DNA of 64,000 nt from Desulfocapsaceae bacterium (GTDB taxonomy: Bacteria; Desulfobacterota; Desulfobulbia; Desulfobulbales; Desulfocapsaceae), in the NCBI GenBank assembly GCA_031292275.1, contig JARLHL010000056.1:1-64000 (forward strand). Reading direction: 5' to 3'. Within the stretch, counting starts at the first letter, position 1; every line of letters begins with the position of its first letter. Positions 55,910 through 63,471 of this stretch are shown piece by piece. The notes under the pieces were generated by a model, which saw nothing but the letters and a program-made list of their open reading frames with translations, was not told the origin of the DNA and did no database searches. The translations under genes were made by a program, and so were the position numbers.

Positions 55910-56081
55910 TTTTTCTCGCGGTTTCTTCTACTGTGGTATGTATGCTTTTAAAGACCTGGTCGAAAGTGGCCGGGGTCAATCTACCCATTTCAATGAATTT
56001 GATGGCGATTTCTTTGGCGATCTTCATGATAGTATCATCGGGGACTGGTTGGGGGGCGTTGTCCTTGATGGCTGGCGGCAT
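55896..56081 (-). CDS. Small conserved-looking protein, 61 residues
   Basis: A short helical protein. The core reads IMKIAKEIAIKFIEMGRLTPATFDQVF and then IHTTVEET, a regular amphipathic pattern, with a polar tail (RKNEQR). I do not recognise a named family. AGAGG lies 7 bases upstream of ATG 56081, and the 14-base overlap with mpl suggests translational coupling. It is more likely real than a shadow because its frame, ribosome site and helical periodicity agree. Confidence 0.7.
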   Translation of the reverse strand: MPPAIKDNAPQPVPDDTIMKIAKEIAIKFIEMGRLTPATFDQVFKSIHTTVEETARKNEQR

Positions 56082-56117
56082 AGCTGTACCTCTGGGTTGA
56101 TTTACGGAAGTTGCGTA

Positions 56118-56176
56118 TAAAAAAATCGCCTCTGCCGCCGGAAGAAGGCCAATTCATCACAGGAACGGCAGAGGCG
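56118..56176 (-). terminator. Rho-independent terminator after the 56226 gene
   Basis: Perfect 11-bp arms (CGCCTCTGCCG at 56127-56137, CGGCAGAGGCG at 56166-56176) with a 28-base loop. On the minus strand the stem is followed by A and seven T (ATTTTTTTATA). It lies 49 bases beyond the stop of the secreted 208-residue protein gene. Confidence 0.85.
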
Positions 56177-56225
56177 TCTTTCGAACAGGAAAAACCGGTA
56201 GGCCCTCCCTGGAGAAAAGTTTCTG

Positions 56226-56852
56226 TTATGGTAGTCTGGTCAACGCGTCCATATCGATCATGCTGGCGGCAGCCAGGAGATCGGTGCGGGTGATATTCTT
56301 ACCTTCAATGGTGATAAGGATATTGCTGCCTATCACCAGGTTTATATTTCCTGATGTCTCTTGAAAATCGATGATCGCCTTCTGGCCCTTGATGAGTTCC
56401 AGCGTTCCTGCTGATGATGCGAAAACCGGATTGCTGAACATCATCAGCATCGACTGCATCATCGGGGAATCCATGCTGAATCGAATCATGATCGAGGATT
56501 CGTTTTTGATATAGCGCTGTTCTATGGTGGTTGTGCCTTCAAAGTCTGTTGATCCGGCGGCGGGAGTCCGGTTCTGCTGTACTGCCCAACCGTTTAAGGG
56601 TTGCGGGAGCAGTCTTTCCAGGGATTCCCCTTTTTTTTGATGGATCATCCGGCTGGCATGGGTGAGATCGATCAGGGCCGCCGTAAATCCGCCTTCCCTG
56701 TAGTGCTGGGCTGCAGCCTCCAGAGATTGCAGAATGGGGTCCTCGCTTGTCTGCGACAAGGCGGGAGAAACTGACGCGAGGAGTAAAACTGTTATATAGA
56801 TTGAAATTCTATGCATAATATTTTGTATCTCTGCAGGGACTGAGTTGAACAT
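56226..56852 (-). CDS. Exported hypothetical protein
   Basis: 208 residues with a signal-peptide-like hydrophobic segment (ISIYITVLLLASVSPALSQ) and probable cleavage after SPALS. The mature region has a helical segment (LQSLEAAAQHYREGGFTAALIDLTHASRM), then a beta-rich part (GTTTIEQRYI, SSIMIRFSMDS, GQKAIIDFQETSGNINLVIGSNILITIEG) resembling a small periplasmic lipid- or ligand-binding fold. I do not recognise a family. ATG 56852 has GAGAGG upstream; ATG 56816 (MHRISIY) is an alternative start that makes a cleaner signal peptide. It is transcribed alone and ends at a strong terminator. Confidence 0.75.
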   Translation of the reverse strand: MFNSVPAEIQNIMHRISIYITVLLLASVSPALSQTSEDPILQSLEAAAQHYREGGFTAALIDLTHASRMIHQKKGESLERLLPQPLNGWAVQQNRTPAAGSTDFEGTTTIEQRYIKNESSIMIRFSMDSPMMQSMLMMFSNPVFASSAGTLELIKGQKAIIDFQETSGNINLVIGSNILITIEGKNITRTDLLAAASMIDMDALTRLP

Positions 56853-57188
56853 CTTCATCCTCTCGTCGCAATTTCAGTCGACCTCTGCTTCTTACCATTC
56901 TTGAGAGGCGGAATCAAGTGTCGGGTAATCCGGCCCTGCCGGCATGGCCTCCGCATCCCGGATGGAAGGCCGGCCGTTTGTCTGGTCCGGAATGCCCTGA
57001 CTGTTGCCTGCAGAAAGAGATATCAGGAAAAAAGACACGCGGAAAATGCTCGTTGCCGGGGAGGAGAGAAGGGGAAAAGAATAGCTTTGTTTATTAAAGA
57101 CAGTGCGTGTATATAAACAGTGATTGAGAGGTACCTTGGATTTTTGGGCCATTACTGCTCACTGTTTCCACCGGAAAGGAAAAAATTT
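56853..57188. other. Divergent intergenic region
   Basis: Lies between the exported protein and the HDOD gene. No supported gene. Probably both promoters; none can be pinpointed. Confidence 0.4.
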
Positions 57189-58058
57189 ATGAGTATCGAC
57201 CATGTAATTGATTCTCTGCCGCCGCTGCCGTTGACCGTTGCCAATGTAATAAAAGTCTCGACAAATCCTGAGAGTTCTGCAGATGATCTGGTTAAGGCAA
57301 TTCTTCCGGACCAGACTATGTGCGCCGCTATCCTGAAGATAGCCAACTCGGTGCTGTACGGACAGTCGGGAAAAATTGGCTCCCTGCGGACGGCCATCGT
57401 GGTCCTCGGGTTTCAGGAGGTCCAAAGCATTGTCATGGGAAAGGCGGCGATCTCCACCTTTCGACAATCATTAAAAGAAAATAAGGCTGACATCAACAAA
57501 TTCTGGGAGCATGCCTTCGGCTGCGGTCTGGCGGCAAAGATTATCGCTGAAAACCTGGGATTTGCAGCCGGCGAGTTCTTCATAGCCGGGCTCCTCCATG
57601 ATATCGGGAAACTGGTCTTGTTCCTGGCGCTTCCTGATCTTTATCATCCGGGGGAATGGATGACCTCTTTTAGCGCAAAAGAGCATCTTGCCCTGGAAAA
57701 GCAGCGATTTACTATCTGCCACGATGCTATAGGAGGCCGTCTTTTCAGGAAATGGCTGTTTCCGGAGACACTCATAACCGCCCTGGAATACCATCACTGC
57801 CCGGAGCTTGCCCCTGCATTCAGCCGGTTTCCGCTTGTCATTCAGCTTGCCGACCTGCTGTCTTTTCTCTGCTCGAATCCCGGTCTGCTCGAAGGACGGG
57901 ATCTCATCCAGCTGATCGAGGAATACCTGCCGGGGATAGAATCAAGATGGGAGAAAGGGAATCTGCTGTGGAATCCTTCGGTTATTGAGTCCTGGTTCAG
58001 CTGGTTAAAAACAGATCAGGTCCACGGGAGTTCGATTATGAATATCCTCTCTCTCTGA
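57189..58058 (+). CDS. HDOD domain signalling protein
   Basis: 289 residues, mostly one HDOD domain: SLPPLPLTVANVIKVSTNPES, ILPDQTMCAAILKIANSVLYGQSGKIGSL, AIVVLGFQEVQSIVMG, HAFGCGLAAKIIAE, FIAGLLHDIGKLVLFLALP. His-Asp in LLHDIGK and the following His in ALEYHHCPE keep an HD-like set of residues, though HDOD proteins are usually not enzymes. They occur with chemotaxis, c-di-GMP and stress regulators. ATG 57189 is preceded by AAGGA; the longer frame from 57120 is less likely. Confidence 0.9.
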   Translation: MSIDHVIDSLPPLPLTVANVIKVSTNPESSADDLVKAILPDQTMCAAILKIANSVLYGQSGKIGSLRTAIVVLGFQEVQSIVMGKAAISTFRQSLKENKADINKFWEHAFGCGLAAKIIAENLGFAAGEFFIAGLLHDIGKLVLFLALPDLYHPGEWMTSFSAKEHLALEKQRFTICHDAIGGRLFRKWLFPETLITALEYHHCPELAPAFSRFPLVIQLADLLSFLCSNPGLLEGRDLIQLIEEYLPGIESRWEKGNLLWNPSVIESWFSWLKTDQVHGSSIMNILSL

Positions 58059-58123
58059 TTTTCTTATCTGAGAGAGGAAGAACCCATAGCCGGTAGATGC
58101 CGTCTGGTGTTGTCTGAGTCGCC

Positions 58124-58133
58124 GGGGGGGGGG
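58124..58133 (+). repeat. Run of ten G
   Basis: An uninterrupted G10 tract lies 33 bases upstream of the likely hydrolase start (58167) and inside the longer GTG-initiated frame from 58107. Such tracts are slippage-prone, and length could also be a sequencing error. Confidence 0.6.
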
Positions 58134-58166
58134 CGACGGGATGGCCTGGCGGTTTTCCGGCACAAA

Positions 58167-58955
58167 ATGCGAGTGTTTCTTATGTTTCTCTGTAAGGACT
58201 CCTGGCAGATCTATGCCGAGATGATAGCGGGGAATGGAGATTTCCCGGTCTTGGTCTTCCTCCACGAAGGGTTGGGCTGTCGAGCGATGTGGAAAGACTT
58301 CCCTCAGCAATTATGTGCACGGACAGGCTGTCCGGGCTTGGTGTATGACCGACAGGGGTACGGCAGGTCGTCCTCCCTGACTGCTGCCCATACCATTCAT
58401 TATCTTCATATTCCGGCTCTCCTTGAATTGCCCTTTGTCCTTGAACAGTGTATCCCCGGTCTCCCTTTTATCCTGATTGGCCATTCCGACGGCGGCAGTA
58501 TCAGCCTGATCTTCGGTGCCGAAAGGCCTGCGTTTCTGCGAGGAATCATCACGGAGGCGGCCCATGTCTTTGTCGAGCCTGAAACGATAGAGGGGATATG
58601 CCGGGCGGATCAGGCCTTCAGGCGCGGAGAGATGCGGGGATTGTTTGCATATCATGGAGAAAAAACGGAAAAGACCTTCAGGGCCTGGGCGGATACCTGG
58701 TTGAGCCCCTGGTTTCAGGCCTGGAACATTGAATACCTCCTGCCTTCTCTGACATGCCCGATGCTGGTTGTCCAGGGACGGGGCGATCAGTATGGCAGTG
58801 AGCGGCAGGTCGAGGCCATACTGTCAAAATCATCAGGAACGGCCAGGGCTGTTCTGCTGGACAACTGCGGTCATGCGCCGCACCAGGAGCAGGCGGAAAC
58901 CGTGCTGGCAGTCATGTCCGAATTTATCAGGGGGATAATTGCGCCGGAGTCCTGA
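58167..58955 (+). CDS. Alpha/beta hydrolase
   Basis: 262 residues. PVLVFLHEGLGCRAMWKDFP is the oxyanion region, YDRQGYGRSS follows, the nucleophile elbow is IGHSDGGSISL (Ser), the acid is probably Asp in VVQGRGDQYGS, and the base His in NCGHAPHQE. The substrate is unknown; the fold includes esterases, haloperoxidases and homoserine-lactone or menaquinone enzymes. The start is uncertain: ATG 58167 and ATG 58182 lack ribosome sites, and a GTG at 58107 would place the G10 tract in the coding frame. Confidence 0.82.
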   Translation: MRVFLMFLCKDSWQIYAEMIAGNGDFPVLVFLHEGLGCRAMWKDFPQQLCARTGCPGLVYDRQGYGRSSSLTAAHTIHYLHIPALLELPFVLEQCIPGLPFILIGHSDGGSISLIFGAERPAFLRGIITEAAHVFVEPETIEGICRADQAFRRGEMRGLFAYHGEKTEKTFRAWADTWLSPWFQAWNIEYLLPSLTCPMLVVQGRGDQYGSERQVEAILSKSSGTARAVLLDNCGHAPHQEQAETVLAVMSEFIRGIIAPES

Positions 58956-59020
58956 CTCTCGTCTATCCGGGGAGCGGAAATATGCGTTTGAAAAAGAGAG
59001 AAGTGCCTCTCGCCTTTCCT

Positions 59021-59509
59021 TTATCGATCTCTGTCTCTGCGGTTATCGTGACGGTCCGGGCGGTGTTCCTGACGGTGATCTTGGCGGTAGTCCGGGCGGC
59101 GATCTTGACGATGATCCCGATCTCTGTCCCATTGTCGCCAGTTTCTTTCCACGTCCCTACTCGGAATGCGTTTATAATTATGATATGCATGCCTGAAATT
59201 GGGAGGTAAACCGTGAACTTCACGGGGGACTCTGCCCTGCTCCATAAATCCCCATGGGCCATTGTATGAATGCGACCGGTACCAGTGCCCTCCATAGGGG
59301 CGCCACCAATAACCCTGGTGAAACACAATATCCACTCCGATGTCAGGGGCTATATAAACATTGAGTCCCGGGAGGACCACCAATGCGGGAGGACCGGAGA
59401 AAACAAACTGAGGGGGATGTGGCCTGAACGCCTGAGCCTGACCCGGGAATCCTGTGGCGGCCAGAAGGACGGCCCCGGTAAACATTAGCAGATACATTTT
59501 GAAGTTCAT
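59021..59509 (-). CDS. Exported basic/acidic repeat-tailed protein
   Basis: 162 residues. Signal peptide MNFKMYLLMFTGAVLLAATG, cleavage likely after QAQA. The mature N-terminal half is aromatic and Pro-rich (HPPQFVFSGPPALVVLP; YWWRPYGGHWYRS), as in small outer-membrane-associated proteins with aromatic repeats. The last 45 residues are a low-complexity tail of Asp, Arg, His and Gln (DRDHRQDRRPDYRQDH). I do not recognise a function. AAGG precedes the ATG. Its charged tail could bind nucleic acids, metals or surface polymers, which is speculation. Confidence 0.8.
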   Translation of the reverse strand: MNFKMYLLMFTGAVLLAATGFPGQAQAFRPHPPQFVFSGPPALVVLPGLNVYIAPDIGVDIVFHQGYWWRPYGGHWYRSHSYNGPWGFMEQGRVPREVHGLPPNFRHAYHNYKRIPSRDVERNWRQWDRDRDHRQDRRPDYRQDHRQEHRPDRHDNRRDRDR

Positions 59510-59951
59510 AAATTATGCCTTGTAAAATACCATTCTGATTTGCAATCGTCCACTCCATGCCCTTTTCTGCGATCGAACCATTTTCCCTTCGGGCTCTGTT
59601 CGGTTGCGCAGATTGAGCGGGATGGGAGAAGGCCAATTTTTTTCATAACAAATATAACACGCAATTCCTGAAAGTAAACACCTCTGAAATAGAGATTTTT
59701 TTATTGTTATATGAGCTACTTCGGTGTTTCATGATCGTGGAAAGTCCATCGTATGGGCCCAAACGCTGCAGTGAATGCCGGATGTGCATTTAATCTCATT
59801 CTGAACGAGGCAGGTATCCTCTGTGCAGATATGTGAATGTACCATGATACCGCATGAATGAACGTTTGTTAGCCAACCTTGTTGTTTCAATATGTGCCAT
59901 GCCTTGCAGGATGCCGACGAGAATTCGGGCTTGAAATCTCCTGCCAGTGTG

Positions 59952-59983
59952 AACAATATGGAACATATGTGTTCCGTATTGTT
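59952..59983. promoter_or_regulatory. 32-bp palindrome, probable activator-binding site (UAS)
   Basis: Arms AACAATATGGAACA and TGTTCCGTATTGTT (14 bp, one mismatch) around TATG. It lies about 200 bases upstream of the sigma-54 promoter, the usual place for an enhancer-binding protein. A related half-site run (ggaacataatggaac) lies near 61620, upstream of the sigma-54 activator gene. Confidence 0.6.
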
Positions 59984-60000
59984 TTAGGGCGAGGGGTGCT

Positions 60001-60018
60001 GAAACGCGCGGGCGTTTC
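60001..60018. repeat. Short GC-rich inverted repeat
   Basis: Arms GAAACGC and GCGTTTC (7 bp, perfect) with loop GCGG, 17 bases after the palindrome. Could be a second protein-binding site or an RNA hairpin. Confidence 0.4.
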
Positions 60019-60163
60019 GCGGTAAGGCGGGGACTTTTCCGGATGAAAACCTCAACTGAATTCCGATATGTTTCAATTTATGCTGTACTGCGGGGAACTG
60101 AGAAAGACGCGGCACTGTCAATCTGATCAGCCATGGTTCGGGGAAAAATACATGTTTCTATTA

Positions 60164-60179
60164 TGGCATGTATATTGCT
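60164..60179 (+). promoter_or_regulatory. Sigma-54 promoter
   Basis: TGGCATG, four bases, TTGCT. The consensus is TGGCACG-N4-TTGCW, so there is one mismatch and GG-GC spacing is correct. Predicted transcription start is near 60190, about 57 bases before the ATG at 60247. Confidence 0.75.
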
Positions 60180-60246
60180 TAGCTGCTTTTACATGCAGCT
60201 GATTTGTGTATACCCTTTGAGCGATTTTCAAATATAGGAGACATTT

Positions 60247-61452
60247 ATGCCATCTATTTCCCTTTTTTATCAGACCTTCACCAGGCAGAATGATATTCTG
60301 CAACAGTTATCCGCCACCTTGAATATGCCGTTAATCACCGACGATGATATTATCGCCAGTATTGCTGGCGAGCACGGTATTGAACCCGATAAAATACAGC
60401 ATTCACTGTATGAAAAAACATCGGTATTTAACCAATTTACCTTGGAGAAGGAGCGGCATGTCAATTTAATGAAAATCGAGATCGCCTCACGATTGCGGGC
60501 CTCATCTCAGTACATTTTCTCCGGGTTCCATTCTCTGTTGATCCCCAAGGGAGTTACTCATGTTCTCAAGGTGCTTCTTGCAGATGAAAAGGCCCTGAGG
60601 GTGGCCCAGGCCATTTCCGAGGGGCATTCTGAGAAGGAGGCAAAAAAGGTGGTGAGGCAGAGTGATATCAGCTCCTATGTGTGGACGGATTTTCTGTTTC
60701 ATAAGGAGGCTATTGATCGTTCTCTCTATGACATGATTCTGCCTGTGAGCAAGCAGCCTCTCGATAAGACAGTTAAAATAATACTGGAAAATTTCCGCAA
60801 GACCTCTGTTCTTGAAACGGATGAGTCAAAACAGGCTGTCGAAGACATGTTTCTCGCTGCCAAGGTCGAGTATGCCCTTTTGCAGAAGGGGCACAAGATG
60901 GAGGTCATTGCCGATAAGGGAGATATTAGCCTTGAAGTCAATAAAAGTGTTTTTAACTTCAGTTGGTTGGCAAATGCATTGATGCCGATTGCCCAGGATG
61001 TGCCCGGGGTGAAGAATGTTGAGGTCGTCCGGGGGCGAGAATACGATACCTCGGTATACCGCAGCCAGCGTTTTGAGCTCCCGTCCAAGGTCTTGCTGGT
61101 TGACGACGAACGAGAGCTGATTCAAACCCTGTCCGAGCGGCTGATCAATAGGGACGTCGGGACATATGCTGTCTTTGATGGGCAGCAAGCTCTTGATATT
61201 ATTGACGACGACAAGCCTGAGATTATGGTTCTCGATCTGAAGATGCCAGGCATTGACGGTATCGAGGTCCTGCGCAGGACAAAGCAGAACAACCCGGAAA
61301 TCGAGGTCATTATTCTCACCGGGCATGGAACCGAAGATGACCGGAAGACGTGTATGGCCCTGGGTGCTTATGCCTATCTTCAAAAACCCGTTGACCTGGA
61401 TGAACTTTCCCGCGTTCTCCTGGAGGCCCATACCAAAATCAGCCATGTCTGA
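60247..61452 (+). CDS. Cytidylate-kinase-like / BON-like / receiver fusion protein
   Basis: 401 residues. Residues 1-190 have the layout of the 'cytidylate kinase-like' family (LSATLNMPLITDDDIIASIAGEHG, SLLIPKGVTHVLKVLLAD, GHSEKEAKKVVRQSD), but the P-loop expected near residue 5-15 is absent (ISLFYQTFTRQND), so catalysis is doubtful. Residues about 207-265 resemble a BON-like unit (GDISLEVNKSVFN, VPGVKNVEVVRG). Residues 280-395 are a receiver with VDDERE, phosphoacceptor Asp330 in VLDLKMPGIDG and Lys in LQKPVD. It probably binds a nucleotide or metabolite and accepts phosphate. It is read from a sigma-54 promoter at 60164. Confidence 0.85.
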   Translation: MPSISLFYQTFTRQNDILQQLSATLNMPLITDDDIIASIAGEHGIEPDKIQHSLYEKTSVFNQFTLEKERHVNLMKIEIASRLRASSQYIFSGFHSLLIPKGVTHVLKVLLADEKALRVAQAISEGHSEKEAKKVVRQSDISSYVWTDFLFHKEAIDRSLYDMILPVSKQPLDKTVKIILENFRKTSVLETDESKQAVEDMFLAAKVEYALLQKGHKMEVIADKGDISLEVNKSVFNFSWLANALMPIAQDVPGVKNVEVVRGREYDTSVYRSQRFELPSKVLLVDDERELIQTLSERLINRDVGTYAVFDGQQALDIIDDDKPEIMVLDLKMPGIDGIEVLRRTKQNNPEIEVIILTGHGTEDDRKTCMALGAYAYLQKPVDLDELSRVLLEAHTKISHV

Positions 61453-61690
61453 TGGCTGCTTCTCGCGGCAGGCGGTGCACGATTGACGTCTCTTTCAGTC
61501 CTTTTGGCCGACAAGGCGGACGGTTCTCAACCGCTGACCGGGGTGGGCAGGGGAGATGATGCATCTGTGCTTGACAGGAGAGGGGCGTTTCAGGATATAA
61601 TGCTCCATGCGAGACATATTGGAACATAATGGAACGAATGGGCGGGCCGCCCGGCAGGTTGAATTGCAAATTTTCAGATGAGCCCAGGCA

Positions 61691-63094
61691 ATGAACCACG
61701 ATGAAGACTCTTCTATAACGAATACGTTCAATGTCGGTGATATCCTCGAGGGTGTACCGCATGGGATAGCTCTGCTGGATTGCGGACTCAGGATAGTAGC
61801 CATGAATCGATTCCTGGAGGGGCTGACGGGGTTTAGCAGTTCGGATGCCAGAGGAATCTACGGCGGTTCGATTTTTCGCAGCAATCTGGGCGATCGCGGG
61901 CAGGTCTTCCTGAAGGTCCTTGACACCGGTGAAGCGGTTTCCATCGAGGGCGACATCATCAACCGGGATCGACGGAAGGTCGCCATTCAGTTCACAATAT
62001 CCCCGCTTCGTAATCAGGTTGAGCAGATAGTTGGGCTCATTGTGGTGCTGGAAGATATTTCTGCCTTTAATTCGGTAATGAACACCTCACTCTTCCATGA
62101 ACATTCCACAACGGGCATCCTGGGGCACAGCCTGAAGATGCAGGAGGTCTTTGAGCTCATGCCCCTGATGGCCCGGACAGACGCCTCCATTCTGATTACA
62201 GGAGAGACGGGAACGGGAAAAGATCTGATTGCCGAGGCCATCCATAAGGCCTCAAAACGCGGTCGTCATCCTTTTATCAAAATCAATTGCGGCGCATTAC
62301 CTGAGACCTTGTTGGAATCCGAGCTCTTCGGCCATGTCAGGGGCTCGTTCACCGGAGCGATCAAGGATAAGCCGGGCATGTTCAAGCTGGCACAGGACGG
62401 CACCATATTTCTTACTGAAATTGGTGACATGCCTCTACCCCTGCAGGTTAAGCTGCTGTCCTTTCTGGATGACCGGGAGTTTTATCCTATCGGCGGGGAC
62501 AAGAAGATTCAGGTTGATGTTCGGATCATCGCCGCGACCCATCGATCCTTAAGAGACCAGGTTGAGCAGGGTAATTTCCGCGAAGATCTCTTTTATCGGC
62601 TCAACGTCCTGCATATGCATCTGCCGCCGCTCAGGGAGAGGGATGGAGATATCCGTTTCCTGCTGGACCATTTTCTCCGGGAGCTCAGTGCACGGCTCAA
62701 TAAGAAGATAAGCGGGTTTACCATCAGGAGCCTTGAGCAGCTGACGGCGTACAGCTATCCTGGAAACATCAGAGAATTACGTAATATCGTAGAGTATTGC
62801 GCCAATATCTGCCAGGACGACAGGATCAGGTCCGAGCATCTGCCGAAATACCTGCTGTCAACGCCATTGCCGCCTGCGAAAGAGGGGCAGGACGAACAGG
62901 CCGCAAAGACGGAGCGATCGGTTATAAACGGCAGTGATCCTTCCCGGATCGGGAAGGACTGGATGAGTTTTGAGAAGGAGATGGTCATCAATGCCCTTAT
63001 AAAAACACATGGAAACCGTTCAAAGGCTGCCAAGGAACTGGGATGGGGGCGCACAACGCTCTGGCGGAAACTGAATATTCACGGTCTTGTCTGA
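61691..63094 (+). CDS. Sigma-54-dependent activator with PAS domain and altered Walker B
   Basis: 467 residues. An N-terminal PAS domain (about 15-125; GIALLDCGLRIVAMNRFLEGLTG, VVLEDIS) is followed by a AAA+ sigma-54 interaction domain (about 145-375): Walker A GETGTGKD (171-178), GSFTGA loop (218-223, usually GAFTGA), the region usually FLDEIGD but here FLTEIGD (Thr242-Glu243), and FREDLFYRLNVL. The C-terminus is a Fis-type helix-turn-helix (NGNRSKAAKELGWGRTTLWRKL region). There is no receiver domain, so it senses through PAS. It probably acts at the promoter at 60164 and the palindrome at 59952, which is inference. Confidence 0.92.
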   Translation: MNHDEDSSITNTFNVGDILEGVPHGIALLDCGLRIVAMNRFLEGLTGFSSSDARGIYGGSIFRSNLGDRGQVFLKVLDTGEAVSIEGDIINRDRRKVAIQFTISPLRNQVEQIVGLIVVLEDISAFNSVMNTSLFHEHSTTGILGHSLKMQEVFELMPLMARTDASILITGETGTGKDLIAEAIHKASKRGRHPFIKINCGALPETLLESELFGHVRGSFTGAIKDKPGMFKLAQDGTIFLTEIGDMPLPLQVKLLSFLDDREFYPIGGDKKIQVDVRIIAATHRSLRDQVEQGNFREDLFYRLNVLHMHLPPLRERDGDIRFLLDHFLRELSARLNKKISGFTIRSLEQLTAYSYPGNIRELRNIVEYCANICQDDRIRSEHLPKYLLSTPLPPAKEGQDEQAAKTERSVINGSDPSRIGKDWMSFEKEMVINALIKTHGNRSKAAKELGWGRTTLWRKLNIHGLV

Positions 63095-63117
63095 TTCAGT
63101 TTAAGGGATACTGCAGC

Positions 63118-63471
63118 ATGAAGATACTCGTCACTATCCATAATAATTTCGTGGCCCAGAGATTTGATCTGGCGTCGGAGGTCCTGATAGCCGTCCATGA
63201 CGGAAATCGGATCGTTGATGAACCCCGGACCATCATAATGTCCCGGCCCTCTGCAGAAGAACTCTGCAATCTCATCATCAAGGAAGATGTGGACACCGTC
63301 ATCTGCGGCGGCATAGAAGAGCGGTATTACAAATTTTTGATATGGAAAAAGATCAATGTCCTGGATTCGGTCATCGGTGATTACGGCCCTATCCTGGAGC
63401 TGGCCGGCTGCAGGCGTCTCACCTCCGGGACCATCATTCCTTTCTCACTGGAAAACGGGAAGATGCCATGA
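63118..63471 (+). CDS. NifX/NifB-type Fe-Mo-cluster-binding-fold protein
   Basis: 117 residues of the dinitrogenase iron-molybdenum cofactor-binding fold (NifX, NafY, YedF neighbours): MKILVTIHNNFVAQRFDLA, VDTVICGGIEERYYKFL and VIGDYGPILELAGC have the usual strand-helix order. It carries no nitrogenase context here, so it is probably a metal- or cluster-carrying or sensing accessory. ATG 63118 is preceded by AAGGG. It overlaps the downstream sensor kinase gene (ATGA) and follows the sigma-54 activator by 23 bases, so all three are likely co-transcribed. Confidence 0.85.
   Translation: MKILVTIHNNFVAQRFDLASEVLIAVHDGNRIVDEPRTIIMSRPSAEELCNLIIKEDVDTVICGGIEERYYKFLIWKKINVLDSVIGDYGPILELAGCRRLTSGTIIPFSLENGKMP

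Larger units (their letters stand above)
59510..60246. other. 740-bp regulatory region upstream of the 60247 operon
   Basis: Contains the 32-bp palindrome (59952-59983), a second hairpin (60001-60018) and a sigma-54 promoter (60164-60179). I see no supported gene. A 75-codon Cys-containing frame on the minus strand (59729-59956) would start at TTG inside the palindrome and has no family likeness. Confidence 0.6.

Noticed and set aside
59729-59956. 75-codon Cys-containing minus-strand frame
   Set aside because: TTG start inside the palindrome, no family likeness, atypical composition; region is better explained as regulatory.
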